Positions 12,688 through 25,075 of a stretch of DNA of 64,000 nucleotides are shown here, in pieces; positions within the stretch are counted from its first letter, which is position 1; each line of letters starts with the position of its first letter. The stretch covers positions 18,954,763 through 19,018,762 of the forward strand of contig JAPTYO010000007.1 of the NCBI GenBank assembly GCA_036873135.1, given 5' to 3'. A program made the translations under genes and the position numbers. Below the pieces are notes generated by a model. The model was not told where the DNA came from and made no database searches. It saw nothing but the letters and a program-made list of their open reading frames with translations. This stretch comes from Clarkia xantiana subsp. parviflora (Eukaryota > Streptophyta > Magnoliopsida > Myrtales > Onagraceae).

Positions 12688-13350
12688 AACTAATAAGTCG
12701 ACCCGTCGGCGGTAACATGCATGTTTAGTTCCACAGTGGGCAGCCCAAATCAAGCTAGATCCATCATATGATCAAGGGCCATAGTCCAAAAATAACACTT
12801 CTATTTTCCCAAGCCATATACGTTAGTTATATACTAAATAAATATTTATTTAGCAAAAAAAAAAAAAATGATATATTTCTCATATACGGGGTCCATCGTC
12901 TCCTCCACTCTCCTCCACTCCACTCCACTCCAATAGAAAAATAAAGTGGGCTCCCTAATTACTGTTATTTGTCTAGTCCTCATGATAAGTTTCGTCAAGT
13001 ATGTTACAACCAACATTTCACTTCACGTGACCTGTCATTTTATAAGCAAAATGTATGTACGTAATTCCATAGTTATATAGCTAAGCAATCAACATGTCAA
13101 GTCATGCATTTAGCGAGAAATTGCTATAGGAAGACTGTTAGGTGAAGCTCGTCGTATAAATGAAGAAAAATATAATTCGTCTTCCACAATTTTTATTAAC
13201 AAATAAAACTTGACATAGATAAATAAATCTCAAACATGTAAAAACATATGCCTAAGTTACCAAACATGCACTCATTCGTATATAAACATATGTTCTAGTG
13301 TTTTAAAAAAGTTACTATCATATGAACTCTTATAAATATATACTCAATGT

Positions 13351-13393
<43 letters not shown>

Positions 13394-13831
13394 TATGTTT
13401 ATTAATTATATACTAGAGAGTTGAATATGTGCATTGCACGTGCGTAATTCAATATGAGATATTAAAGAATCCTACTATATGCAAAATTGAAATGACCAAA
13501 GTGTCATATTTATTTGATGAACGACAAAAGATAAACATTCATAATTTGTGAGATGGCATGACGATTTGTTCTAACTTCTTCTAATAAATCAACATTAAAA
13601 ATCATGATCAATTAACATCAAGAAGACAAACTATTTATCAATCTGTTAAACTTTTAAACGAATGAAGTAGTGTTACACTTGGATATTGAAAATGAGTATG
13701 ATATTAGTGTTAGCATGCTAACAAATTTAAAGACACTTGGTATATTATTGTGATTAACCAGATAAAGAGTTTATAACGTTGGTGAATAGATTTTTTTAAG
13801 TTGGTAAATATAAAGCGTTGCACGTGCAGCA
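12688..13831. other. Intergenic AT-rich DNA
   Basis: No gene is seen. It contains a (TA)n tract at about 13352-13390. The CATTGCACGTGCGTAATTC stretch at 13430 and GCGTTGCACGTGCAGC at 13815 resemble words found repeatedly in plant intergenic repeats; a related stretch occurs at 35490-35530. Confidence 0.5.
13352..13390. repeat. (TA)n microsatellite
   Basis: About 19 TA units are visible directly. Confidence 0.9.
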
Positions 13832-14843
13832 AGTGGCAGATCCAGGAACTTAACTAAGTGGGTTCCTGTTACGGTCTTTTGTAACATAAAAAATGAGTCA
13901 TGTCGATATCAATACGGATCGGGTTTTTTAAGCATATCCTTAATGGATTTTCTAGAATAATTATTCATCGTACTAATCAATCCGCACAATTGATTAAGAA
14001 GAAAAAATGAAATTAGATTGAGCTGTCAACACAAGGGTATCCATTAGTTTGTATGGGTATGAAATAAATAATTCTTAAGAGAAAGAAGACGATTTCTTGC
14101 CGATTAAAAATTAATTTTTGGTAAAGTGTGCCTTTCTAAAAAAATGTATTTTCTGCTAAATATCGCATTCAGTTCAAAATGTTGCCACATTTAACATTCT
14201 AACAAGTTGAAAATTATTTATATAAAAAAAAAGTCTTGCAAAATATCGCATTCAATTCTTTTCAAATTGTAGTATTCTTTAGCCTTTTAAAATGTTGAAA
14301 AAGTAAAAATTTAGCATTTTTTAGCATTCTAAAAAGGTGGGAAAAAATGTAGCATTCTTTGGTTTCTAAAAAGTTGTAAATTAATAAATTTTGCATTTAG
14401 TTCTTTTAAAAATGTAGCATTCTAAAAAGTTTATTTACTTTTTATTTATCGAGCATTCTAAAAAGTTGGAAAAACTAAAAATGTAGTATTCTTTGGACTT
14501 CTAAAAAGTTGAAAAATAAAAAATATAAATTATAAAAAGTTAATTTTTTTTAAAAGTAGCATTCTTTGATCTTATAAAAAGTTAAAATATATATATATAT
14601 AGCATTCTCTAACCTTAAAAAAAAGTTATAAAATTATAGATAAATCTTCCCTCACTAGCTAGGAATTGTGCTCATGTTCTGAACTTCTAATGTTTAACGC
14701 ATTACCAACTGACTAAAAGAACTTTAAATCAAGTGTTGTCCTCACTTGAAAAAAGTAATTGAAAACATACATATACTTATTAAACAAAATCGGAGTCAAG
14801 CGGTGTTCCGGGAACCCGCTTAGTATACTCTATATCCGCCACT
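13832..14843. mobile_element. Possible TIR element containing a degenerate internal repeat
   Basis: The left end AGTGGCAGATCCAGGAAC with GTGGGTTCC pairs with the right end GGGAACCCGC with TATATCCGCCACT in inverse orientation. It is flanked by GCA on both sides, a possible 3-bp target duplication. The interior 14130-14640 is a degenerate repeat built from TAGCATTCT and CTAAAAAGTTG words spaced about 30-70 bp apart. No transposase is seen. The class is unassigned. Confidence 0.5.
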
Positions 14844-17079
14844 GCATGCAACCACATGTAATAACTTTATAAATTTTATATAGACTTTATGTTCTAGTAT
14901 TTCTGAAGAATATTAATAGTAATCTTTAAATACATCGAGACAATAACTCAAAGAATATTTATAAAAAGCGTAGTATAATCATGAAAGTAACAATATGAAA
15001 GTTAAAAATCCATAATTGTAGAACTGTCTATCAGTCGTCCAACTCTTTAGTTTCCGCTGATATTTTATCAATGATAATGAAGAAGATATATGGTTGTCCA
15101 ATAAGTTTTTCAATTAACTGCAATAGTGCTTCTTATTATTGCTATAAGATAAGTCAATTTGTTATACACAAGAAAAACAAGCATTGTAATTGGTAGTTAA
15201 TTAAGACTCACAGTTGACAGTACAAATAATTTATCAATTAGGCATTCGATGAGGTTTTGAGCTATAACCATTTTTAGAATATACGTGTTTATAATTGAAT
15301 ATGGGTATGTATTGAAATAGTTAAAATAACAAGTAATAATAATAAATGTATTATTAATATTGGCTAACTTTCTATAGTGATGCGTTAGAATTTTTACACT
15401 TGCTATAATAGTAGTTTTAACACACTTGGTGCAAACTTTATAGGCTTCATACAAGGTTGAGTAACATTTTCAATACTTGCCATTTTAGCCCAGGATAGAT
15501 GCAGGAAAATTAGGGGACGCTTACAAAACTCATAACCACATTAAAAGTAATAAGTAAAAGGTTATGAGATTATTTGTGGGAATTCACAATTAGAAGATTT
15601 TTTTAATCTTAAAAATAGAGATTGATTGATATAAATTATTTAAGATGTGATGGCATACATAGTTGTGTGCTTTATCGATCCGTCCATATCACATCACCAT
15701 CAACTTTTTAATTATGCCACGATTAGAACTTAAAGATAATATTGTTCTGTATGGTGGATGCAATATATACTAGTTAGCACCTAACATTCTAATTAAAGCA
15801 ATTAGCTTCCCTTTCCTAATCACCAAATAACATTCTAATTAAAAAAAATTATTTGCAGACCATCAATTTCTTTGTGCAGACCATATAATTTAAGGATATT
15901 TCAACTTCATCCTTAAATTATTTTGCTTATTTATTTTAAAAATAGCAAAAATTCAGAAATATTTATTTAAAAAAAAATACTTAGATTATTTAATGCCAAT
16001 TTTTTAAAAATGAAAAAAAATATAATAATAAGGTTTATTTTATTTAAAGGAAAATTAAAGTCTAGTATTTAATTTTTTTTTACTAAACAATATTTCATTT
16101 TTTTTTTAAAAGATAGACCCTATTTGTTTTTATACAATTTATTTCGAAATTTATTTTCCATTTTTAAATAGTTTTATATATTTTTTTTCAGCATAAAAAA
16201 GTAAACAAACTTAAAAGGTAACTTGATAAACCTTAAAATTTGTAATCTATAAAAAGTAGTTAGCGGTTTACCGATAGTGTTTTTGAGAAATAGTTAAATG
16301 TAAAGCACTTTTATTTAACGGATATATATATATATTAATCGCAATTAACATTTCGGAACGTTCAAGATTCAATGTATGTAATTAATCGTTAAAATTTCAC
16401 TGATTTTAACAGACGCTTGACGCGGAGCCGGCGAACGAAGATACCAGGCGGTACGGGCGGCTGACAGTCTCAGTGGCAGTGCCATCTCTATCTCCGGCGA
16501 GATATCGCATGTGGTCATCGAAGTCATGAATATTGAAGAACCGACGCTTGATACGTATCCGACGACCAAAGAAAGCATGCGGTACAAACATCTAAAATTT
16601 ATATGTGAATTTGCGCAATGGTATTTTATGGTTAAAAAATTCCAGTCTTTCGTTTACTTTTTGCAAATTTTAGACTGATATTTTATTTAAAAATAATGTT
16701 TTAACATATCACAAATAGTCAGTATAAATTTTATCGTTTATTAATGTTTTAATTATATATATTTGGAGTCCCCGTAATGTGCACATAGTAGTTATAACTT
16801 ATAGTTATACATACATACTTTAAATCGTTACTGTGGAAAAAGAAAAACATAAATCGTTACAATTTGATTCTTAGTTTAGCGTTCACTTCCTCCTATTGGA
16901 TGAAATATGGATAAAAGTTTCTCCGTCCTTACATATTAGCTAGCTGACTCGGACTAGACGAAAACGAAAACTCTACGTCCGTTAGGGAATCGGTCCCCGT
17001 CCCGTCCTGTCCTGTGGACCCCACCAGCCCAGTCTCCAGCCAATAGCATTTCGACTCATACTTTCTCAGTGGTTCAGCT
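14844..17079. other. Intergenic DNA with one GC-rich island
   Basis: AT-rich throughout, with many A/T homopolymers, apart from a GC-rich block at 16412-16590 that is described as a separate entry. A cluster of sequence near 16985-17045 (CCCGTCCCGTCCTGTCC) has no clear identity. No gene model could be built. Confidence 0.5.
16412..16590. other. GC-rich, coding-like block of unknown identity
   Basis: About 180 bp of balanced, GC-rich sequence stands alone in strongly AT-rich DNA. It is open in two minus-strand frames (60-70 residues) and one plus-strand frame. A candidate splice acceptor (TTTTAACAG) precedes it on the plus strand. I recognise no domain in any frame. It may be a captured gene fragment or a displaced exon remnant. 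Confidence 0.35.
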
Positions 17080-17828
17080 TAGGGTGGCAATTGCTGACAC
17101 GACACGACGACACGATCTGACACGGACCTGCTTTTTTCGTGTCCTGATCTACACGAAAATCTGACCGTGTCTGATAGATCTGTGACACGACTAGACACGT
17201 TTTTAGGCAAGTCCGTGTAGATCTGATCTGTAGGTCCAACGATAAACACGCATCGACACGACTTATTTGAAACTTAATATTTATATAAAGACCAATAATT
17301 TTGCCAAAAATATATATAATTTTCAATAATAATTTTCAAAATATTGCAACTATTCAATACATTAAAATATTTAAAAAAAAAACTTATAATATAATTGTTT
17401 GTAATAATAAAAACTTATATAGACAAATAAAAAAAACTTATAATAAGATTTCATGTGCTAGTTTCAAGATAACTTGAAATTTAGATATCTGCTTATTTTG
17501 TTTGTAGTGTTCGATTTTTTATATTTAAGTAATTTTTCTTTATGAACTTATTATTTGTATAATGAGAAAATCCAATTATTTGTCAAAATATGATGGTGCT
17601 TGATTTAGGATGATTTTGTAACATTTGTAAAAAATTTGGGCTAAAAAGTGTAATATTTTTTTGGTGTAAAAACAAAATTCCGTGTCTCGTGTTTGTGTTC
17701 CGTGTGACACGATATCTGCCAACTCCCGTGTGTCACGAGATCTGCTTGTGTCATATTTAAAAGTGATCTGTTTAGACACGAGAGATCTGTTGACACGTGT
17801 GTCACTAGCGACACGACACGACCTGAAC
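17080..17828. mobile_element. hAT-like non-autonomous element (ACACGAC-rich)
   Basis: The left end TAGGGTGGCAATTGCTGACA is followed by ACACGACACGACGACACGA. The right end carries the inverse pattern TCACTAGCGACACGACACG. The flanks share TTCAGCT on both sides (17073-17079 and 17829-17835). The expected right terminal hexamer is missing, so the element is probably truncated by a few bases. Similar ACACGA-rich elements occur at 27596-28171 and 58788-59310. It is non-coding. Confidence 0.65.
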
Positions 17829-18682
17829 TTCAGCTAGAGCCACCGTCCGGCAAAAAAAGAATTAAAAAAAAAAAAAAAAAACTAGAACCACCACCCCCCA
17901 CCATGTAATCCGCACCCCAGAATATTCGCCCCCATCTAACTTCTCCTCTGCAGCATTTTCATCTTCAAACGCAACGTGTACAATAATATCTGTTTCTAAA
18001 AGGAAAATGGAGCATTACGTTCGCCAGTTCTCAGTTTGGTTCTCTACTTTTAATTAACGTAAATTTAGTCCTCAATCTATTGAACAAGACGTACTCAAGT
18101 TTTTTAAACGGCATGAAGCAGTAGATTCTAACATGTTAGTCACCTTTCATGATACAACATTATATTTAATTTCATAAAAAATAGTAATCTAAAAACAAGA
18201 AATAAAACGATGAGCTAAAAATATTAAACTTTATTGTGTAATTTCGAATCATAGCTTAAGATCTAAAATGTAGTTTTTATGATAGGACACATGAACTCTT
18301 AACAAGAAGACTCAATTATCGGTTGAAACTAAACAGAAAATGCTTTTGCTCTCAATGGTATTGTTAAGTAATAAGAATTATATATAGTTGACTAGACCAA
18401 CCGATAAAGTTAGTAGCATTTTTAGAATCTTGCTAAAGGCGCATTAATAAACTGCAGAAATGATATCGTAAAAAAAAAAAAAAAAACAAGCAAAGATCTC
18501 ATTTCAACGATGCTTTGTGTTCAATATGTTAAGGACTGAAAGGCTACCAATTTTAGTCGAAGGACCAAATTAATATTAAGATTAGCTGGGACCAGATGGG
18601 CAGTTTCCAAAAAAGGAAAACGTAAGAAATGTTCCAGTTTTGCCCCTTTCCCTTCTTCCTCTCTTATAATGCAGTCCGGACC
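17829..18682. other. Intergenic and upstream DNA of the pyrophosphatase gene
   Basis: No gene is seen. It has poly-A runs at about 17861-17880 and 18471-18486. The last 80 bases precede the pyrophosphatase TATA-like element. Confidence 0.5.
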
Positions 18683-18950
18683 TTTAAATAGTGCACAGAG
18701 GAGGTAGGCGAGACAGAGCGGGAACACCGAACCAAGCACATTTTGCTTTCTCGCTGCTCAAGTGCCAATTTCCCTTTGCTAGGGTTTGATTCTGATTCTC
18801 TACTTTTTCTCTCTTCACGCTATCTCGTTGCTCGTCTTCTTGCTTATCAGTTGAAGATACGCTGTTTCGGTCTTGATATCTCATCGTTTTCTCATTCATC
18901 ACAGGCCGTTTCCTCGAGATTCTAGCTCAGCAGGAATACGACTACTGCTT
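18683..18950 (+). promoter_or_regulatory. Pyrophosphatase core promoter and 5'-UTR exon
   Basis: A TATA-like TTTAAATA (18683-18690) precedes a CT-rich leader typical of plant housekeeping genes. The leader runs to a GTATGT donor at 18951. The next acceptor, TTCTTGCAG, lies just before the ATG at 19949, giving a 996-base 5'-UTR intron (18951-19946). Such leader introns often raise expression in plants; that role is inferred here. Confidence 0.6.
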
Positions 18951-19948
18951 GTATGTCCTGAGCTTTGATTACTGTTCTGTATCTTCATTTCATGGAATTT
19001 TAGCTGTTTCTACTGTATTTTTGCGATTATATTCATCGGATTGCATCAGTACTGTTTGAAGAAAGCTGCCACATCGACGTTGAGTGGAGTATAATCCATC
19101 AACAGGACTAAAGTTAAAAGTAGTTGTAGCGTTTGTATCTGGTTCTTACGAATTTTATTGCTTGATTAAGTCTGTCATCTTTGATGAAGAGTTACTATTA
19201 CCTCATTTTCTGTTATTTTTCTATGAATTTTCAGTAACTTTGTAAGAAAGATACGTCCCTTTTCCCCTTTAAGTGATTCTCAGCCGATCTTAGGCTTTGA
19301 TCTTTCGTCTGGTTATTTTCTGATAAGTCCATAGCTTTATTCCTGAATTTTATCTCCATTCTTTATGTCTTGAGGGTCCATATCATGTATTAAGTATTTG
19401 TGCTTGCTTCAGATAAATATAATGACACGCCTCTTCAAATCCTGGGATCTACAGGGCTTTGTGACTAATAACTTCAGCTTTTTGCTTGCTCAAAAATCTG
19501 ATTTATAGTTGTCGATATCTCGATAAATTAGAAAGTGTCATTATGTTTTCAGAGTATTTACTTCTCCAAACATTTCTTTCTTTTTTTGGATAAAATATTG
19601 GCTTGTCTGAGTTCTTCTTCAAGTAAAATATTATTTCACTTTTAGTTTGTGATTTACCTCTTCCAATCACTGGAAGAGGACTGAAATGCTCGTCAAATGG
19701 AAACATTATGCTTTTTAGGTTTCCAGAATGTTATGATATTGTATTTTTGTGGATAGTACACTTGCAGTTTATGAGAGCAGCAGGTATCGTGCTTGAACCT
19801 GCATTACATTAAGCTTTCATAACAGTATGAACTGTGGTGTACCTCGTTAATGTTGGTCATGTATTGAGTATGACCCACCTTTACAGAAATGCACTTCTTG
19901 ACTAACTTATAATTCCTTATGATCTCTAGTGATTTCCTTCTTGCAGAC

Positions 19949-22405
19949 ATGGCTCCACCAATTGAGACATCTGAAAAGACTGTTGATGTGCATCGTGCCG
20001 CCCATCCACCTCTGAATGAGAGGATCCTTTCATCCTTGACCAGGCGATCTTCTGCTGCCCATCCTTGGCACGACCTTGAGATAGGTACATATACGTCACA
20101 TCCCATTTAGCAGTGGCATGTAGGATTCATCTTCTTTTTGGTCTCCTTTTGGCATTCCCTTTCATCGTAATAGTATGTGATGGAAAGATCTTTACATTTT
20201 GTACAGGTCCTGGAGCTCCAATCATGTTCAATTGTGTAAGTACTTTCTGAAGAAAACGATCTGCTAGAATCTTTAGAGAATAATGATACAGTATCTCATT
20301 GATAAGGATTTAATTGAGATTGAACTGCTGAGAATGTGACTGGTTTGTTCGGGGATTGTTATATATGCTTGAACATTTGCACTTAAAATTGTATTGTGGT
20401 TTAAGAGATGGTTGTTGACATCTTTTGCTATTGGGGTTTTGGAGTGTCTGTAAGATTTAGCGCTTTCTGGAAATTCATGTGTATGCACATCGGATAATTT
20501 TTATTTTATATTAAAACTGGTTTGATGAATCATGAAAGCCTTATCAAGTAGCAACTCTGAGTTTGATAAAAAAAAATTGTGGCTATTGCTGCCCAAATTT
20601 TAATGTTTTTACCATTATCCAATTTATGCTGATTGTACCCATTTTATACCGATTTGACCTAGCAAGTCTAGATATTAAGAAAAAAAACATTTAATAAGTT
20701 ACTTTATCCATGCACAGGTCGTTGAAATCGGTAAAGGGAGCAAGGTCAAGTATGAACTTGACAAAAAGACTGGGTTGATCAAGGTGTGAAGGAGAGTCTA
20801 AAAGGACTGTCTTTGACCATATAACTCTGAAATGACAATGTTTCTAATTCTACATGAATTTGCAGGTTGACCGCATCCTGTATTCATCAGTTGTGTATCC
20901 CCACAACTACGGTTTCGTCCCTCGAACTCTCTGTGAAGATAACGACCCGCTGGATGTCCTGATCATTATGCAGGTATTGTCATCATAACCTCTTTTCTAC
21001 ATTATATGGGGGTAATGCATTTGCACATGAATACACAAACTGTACATTATATGCAAATCTAGGTACTCATAATTCCACATTTTCCCTTGCTCCTATTAAC
21101 ATTGAATCTGTTAGGTATTTCATATGTTCTTTGCTTGGTTGGGTCAGTTAAAAAATGCAAAGCTTTTTGCCAAACAGTAACAATTCATTGTGTGATACCG
21201 TGATAGTGACATGGAAAAACCTGATTAGCTTTACTTCTAGAGCTTGTTCTTGGCACATGAGCTTCTTTAGGGCTGATACAGAAAGCTCATGTGTTGGACA
21301 TGCGTGAGCTGTTTCAATGGCTCATAGCCAAATTCTATGTCGGCATATGACTATGATTTAGTGTACATTTCCTGGAACTTGAAACTTTTCTATTTCAGTA
21401 ATATGAAAGGTGTAAAGTAAAATGTTTTCTTACTTCTACTGTTCTAAAGAAGAATTTCTCTCAAATTGGTTCATATGCAACAGGAGCCTGTTCTCCCAGG
21501 ATGTTTTCTCAGGGCTAAAGCCATTGGCCTCATGCCTATGATTGACCAAGTACAAATCCTCTCCTTGATATAAAATTTTTGCTGTCATTAATTATCCTTT
21601 GATGCTTTGCTAATTAGTCGGAGCATACAGGGTGAAAAAGATGACAAGATAATTGCTGTATGTGCTGATGATCCTGAGTACCGTCACTACAATGACATCA
21701 AGGAGCTGCCTCCACATCGATTGGCTGAGATCCGTCGCTTCTTTGAGGACTGTATCCTTATATACTTTAGTTTGCTTCCTAATAGGCAAATTATTGATTC
21801 TTGTCATTGAAGGTAACAAACTCAATCTTCCTTAATCAACTGATGATTAGATAAGAAGAATGAGAACAAGGAGGTTGCAGTTAATGATTTCCTGCCTGCT
21901 TCTGCTGCCTATGATGCAGTACAGCATTCCATGTAAGTTACTTCCTTTTCTGCTAGTTTAAAAATCTTTTTGGTGGATCATAATGGGATTCTATACAAAT
22001 GGCATTCTGTACCAAATAATGCTTGACAATTTTGGTATGCAATTCCATTCTATTCAGTTTTTCTATTATGGTGAAATAGTAACATAAGTATTAATTTTTT
22101 TTAAATTGTATATCCAAGGAAATATTACTTCTAGTGCTGTACCTCCTGTGGGATCAAATGAATCGGTAACAATCTGTTTAATATACTTACTGGGTTGGAT
22201 CTCTACTCACTGATGATTTTACTTAGACTACTTCAGAGAGAATGCTGGATTGGGTTCTCAAACAGTACGAAACAATATGTTTCCAGTGTGACGTGGATCT
22301 AATAGTTAAAATCGGTTTATTACATAATAGTCTAACATGTTTCACTTTTGTTGATTGTGAAGGAACCTATATGCTGATTACATCGTGGAGAGCCTGAGAC
22401 GGTAG
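19949..22405 (+). CDS. PPA: Soluble inorganic pyrophosphatase
   Basis: It hydrolyses pyrophosphate to two phosphates in the cytosol, pulling biosynthetic reactions forward; it is a family I, magnesium-dependent enzyme. Inferred exons: 19949-20084, 20207-20235, 20718-20783, 20866-20973, 21484-21549, 21631-21751, 21851-21932 and 22363-22405. They total 651 nt and give 216 residues, the usual plant length. Visible marks are [40 protein letters not shown], the metal-binding signature [12 protein letters not shown], and [17 protein letters not shown]. The N-terminal region ([11 protein letters not shown]...) has no transit peptide, which points to the cytosol. The start is the first ATG after the leader intron. 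All splice junctions are GT-AG. Confidence 0.95.
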
Positions 22406-23196
22406 TCAACCACAGTCACTTCCCACCACACTATATTCACCTCTTCGGTATCCACATATTCATATCGTCGACAATTTGCAGTTTGAATATAAATAGAATG
22501 AACTCTGCATTCTGTTGCCTCTACTACTGGCATTTATTCGATGACGCATCTATATTGGGTATCATGTATCCCATATCCCAAAAAGAAAACAACATATAGG
22601 CTCAAGAGCAACATATTTCATTTTATTTGCTACTATATATGTTTTCATTTTTGAGCAGAAACTCTACGACTTAGAGCTCAACTAGAACTTCTCATATTGA
22701 TGATTCACTGAGAAACAGTTGGGTTCTTAAAGGAGTCAGTGCCACAGTAATCTGTGACCTAATGGGACTTGATGGATCTTGACCTTATTAGTAAGTAGCT
22801 ACAACAAAATGTTTGGATTGATATGAAGTCTAGGTTCACTTGGAGTCTTCGCTTGCTAGCTACAAGAAAATAATGTGTGATATGAATTAATTTGGACTAG
22901 CTTGAGTAGATATGATGCGAAATTAGTGATGGAAATTAGAATGAAGGGTGTTGGTTTATATTAATTTGGAAGTATTCCCTCCCTTGCTTCGTGGAAAAGT
23001 AAAGGAAGGGACAACAGTATAGGCAGCGTTTTAAATACCCCACATGAATTGTATTATTGAAAGACTCGACTCTTCATCGTATTCCAAACCAAAACATGAT
23101 TTGCTTGTTAATAGGTTCAAGACTTCAAATAAATGCCCAATGCTCAGCATCCATTCCAGAACATAGACTCATACAATACTACGACAACCTGCAAAC
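22406..23196. other. Pyrophosphatase 3' UTR and upstream region of receptor kinase copy 1
   Basis: The first 200-300 bases are probable 3' UTR. From about 22990 the sequence matches the upstream regions of the downstream kinase copies (GTGGAAAAGTA, then CACATGAATTGTATTATT). The conserved TATA position reads CAAATAAATG instead of CTATAAATG at about 23127, so this promoter is probably dead. Confidence 0.6.
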
Positions 23197-24869
23197 ATGA
23201 TTCTAAAACTACCTAGTTGTGTTATGATCATCTTTGCTCTGATTATCCATAACCTCTTAGTAGCACATGAAGCCGTTCCTTTGTTGACAAATGAAACAGA
23301 TTACCAAGCCCTGCTCTCCTTCAAAAACCATATCTTTTCAGACCCGTTTTGGGAAGAAGCACAACCGTGTTACTGAGTTAATACTCCCACAGCTTAAGCT
23401 GGCAGGTTCACTCTCTTTTACTATAGGAAACCTTTCCTACCTTAGAGTTCTCAATCTCAATGGTAATAGCTTCAGGCATACTACCACCAGAGATGAGTAA
23501 ACTCTTTAGGTTGGAAACTCTGGCGCTAGCCGCCAACTCTTTCGGTGGAGAGTTGCCGAAGAATCTCAGTCACTTTCACAGCCTAACAATACTCCTCATA
23601 CAAGGAAACCAAGTTGAAGGGAAAATTCCGGACGAGGTTGGTACTCTACCAATGATTACTGCTTTAAGTTTTGGGAGTAATCGTTTTACTGGAAAAATCC
23701 CAGGTTCGTTTGGTAATCTCTCAACACTGAAGCATATTTCCTTAGCCGTAAATGAGCTCCATGGAGATATACCATTCGAACTCGGACAACTTGACTGACC
23801 TTCAACTGTCGGGTAACCATCTATCTGGTTCCGTTCCCACTGCCCTCTTTAATATCTCATCCCTTGTTACCTACTATATCAGTCGCAAGTAACAATCTCA
23901 TCCCTCTTCACACGTTCCTCACTCTACCAAATCTCCAAGAGCTATATCTAAGAAACAACTCATTTTCAGGGTCAATTCCATCCTCCATACCCAATGCGTC
24001 TAACCTTGTAATAGTTTATCTAAGTATGAACTCTTTCGTTGGGTCTGTTCCTCTGAACTTAGGCCCGATGTTAGAAGTTCTAGCTTTTCATATGAAAAAT
24101 ATACTAGGAACTGAAGGTGGAGATGACTTGAGATTTATCACCTCTCTCACAAACTGCACAAAACTTCAAACATTCTAGACCAAATTCTGTGGTGAATCTC
24201 TCAACAACTCTAACAGTATTTGTCGTCCGCCAAAACATTTTATCAGGGACTATACCTGAAAGGATAGAAAACCTTGTAAACATGGAGTGGATTGATCTGA
24301 GCATGAATGCACTGTCCGGAATGACGTTGGGAAACTTTACAATCTAAATATTTTCAACATCTTGGGGAACAATATATCAGGAAGTATTCCGCCTTCCCTC
24401 GGTAACCTGACTTGTCTTACCAGTCTTTTATTAGCAGGAAACGTGATCGAGGGAACGCTTCTTTGGGGAATTGCACAAGTTTACTTGAAGTATGTATATC
24501 TTGGAGAGAACCAACTTGATGGACCAATCCCCCAACAACTTCTTGCACTTTCTTCCCTCGCAATCTATCTAGATTTAGACGGCAACAATTTGACAGGTCC
24601 AATGTCGTCTCAGGTTGGTAAACTAGTGAATCTTGTGTCACTAGATGTTTCAAAGAATATTATGTATGGAGAAATTCCAGCCACCTTAGGGAACTGCTTG
24701 ATGTTGCAAGTCCTCAAATTTCAAAGAAACAACTTCAGTGGGAGCATCCCTTCTTCTTTGAAAAATTTAACAAGCATGAAATCTCTTGATCTTTCTCAAA
24801 ATAAACTATCTGGCTCGATTCCTAGTTTCTTGGCTGGCTGCCTCTGGTTGAGTATTTATATCAATCTAG
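23197..24869 (+). pseudogene. LRR receptor kinase copy 1, broken ectodomain only
   Basis: It starts with a normal signal peptide (MILKLPSCVMIIFALIIHNL) and the LRR N-cap [21 protein letters not shown] deletion of about 70 bases against copies 2-4 follows at 23348, with a frameshift and stop. Further frameshifts fall near 23480, 23795, 23870, 24175 and 24330. The LRR consensus ([37 protein letters not shown]) is readable throughout in changing frames. The sequence ends at AATCTA, just before the transmembrane segment, where a foldback-element arm begins. There is no kinase domain. It belongs to the same family as copies 2-4 on the same strand. Confidence 0.93.
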
Positions 24870-25075
24870 GGTTAATAACCTATCTATGAAAACTCTGTAT
24901 TTTCAAAAGTTAATTTGGAAGGTCTTAATTTTCAATTTTGTTGAACTTTGCTTTTTCGTCCATTTTAGGGTTAAATTTAATAGAATTGTGTGAAATGACA
25001 CTTTTACCCTTTTTAATATTTTTTTTATTTAATACCTTATTTGAGAAAATGTGAAATGACAAAATTACCCCTGAA
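24870..25075. mobile_element. Single arm of a GGGTTAA-class foldback MITE
   Basis: It starts GGGTTAATAACCTATCTATG exactly where kinase copy 1 stops. It continues with TCAAAAGTTAATTTGGAAGG and a TCGTCCATTTTAGG-like stretch, matching the left arm of the element at 12104-12687. The opposite arm is absent; the sequence passes into Copia pol DNA at about 25075. The element was broken by a later rearrangement. Confidence 0.75.
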
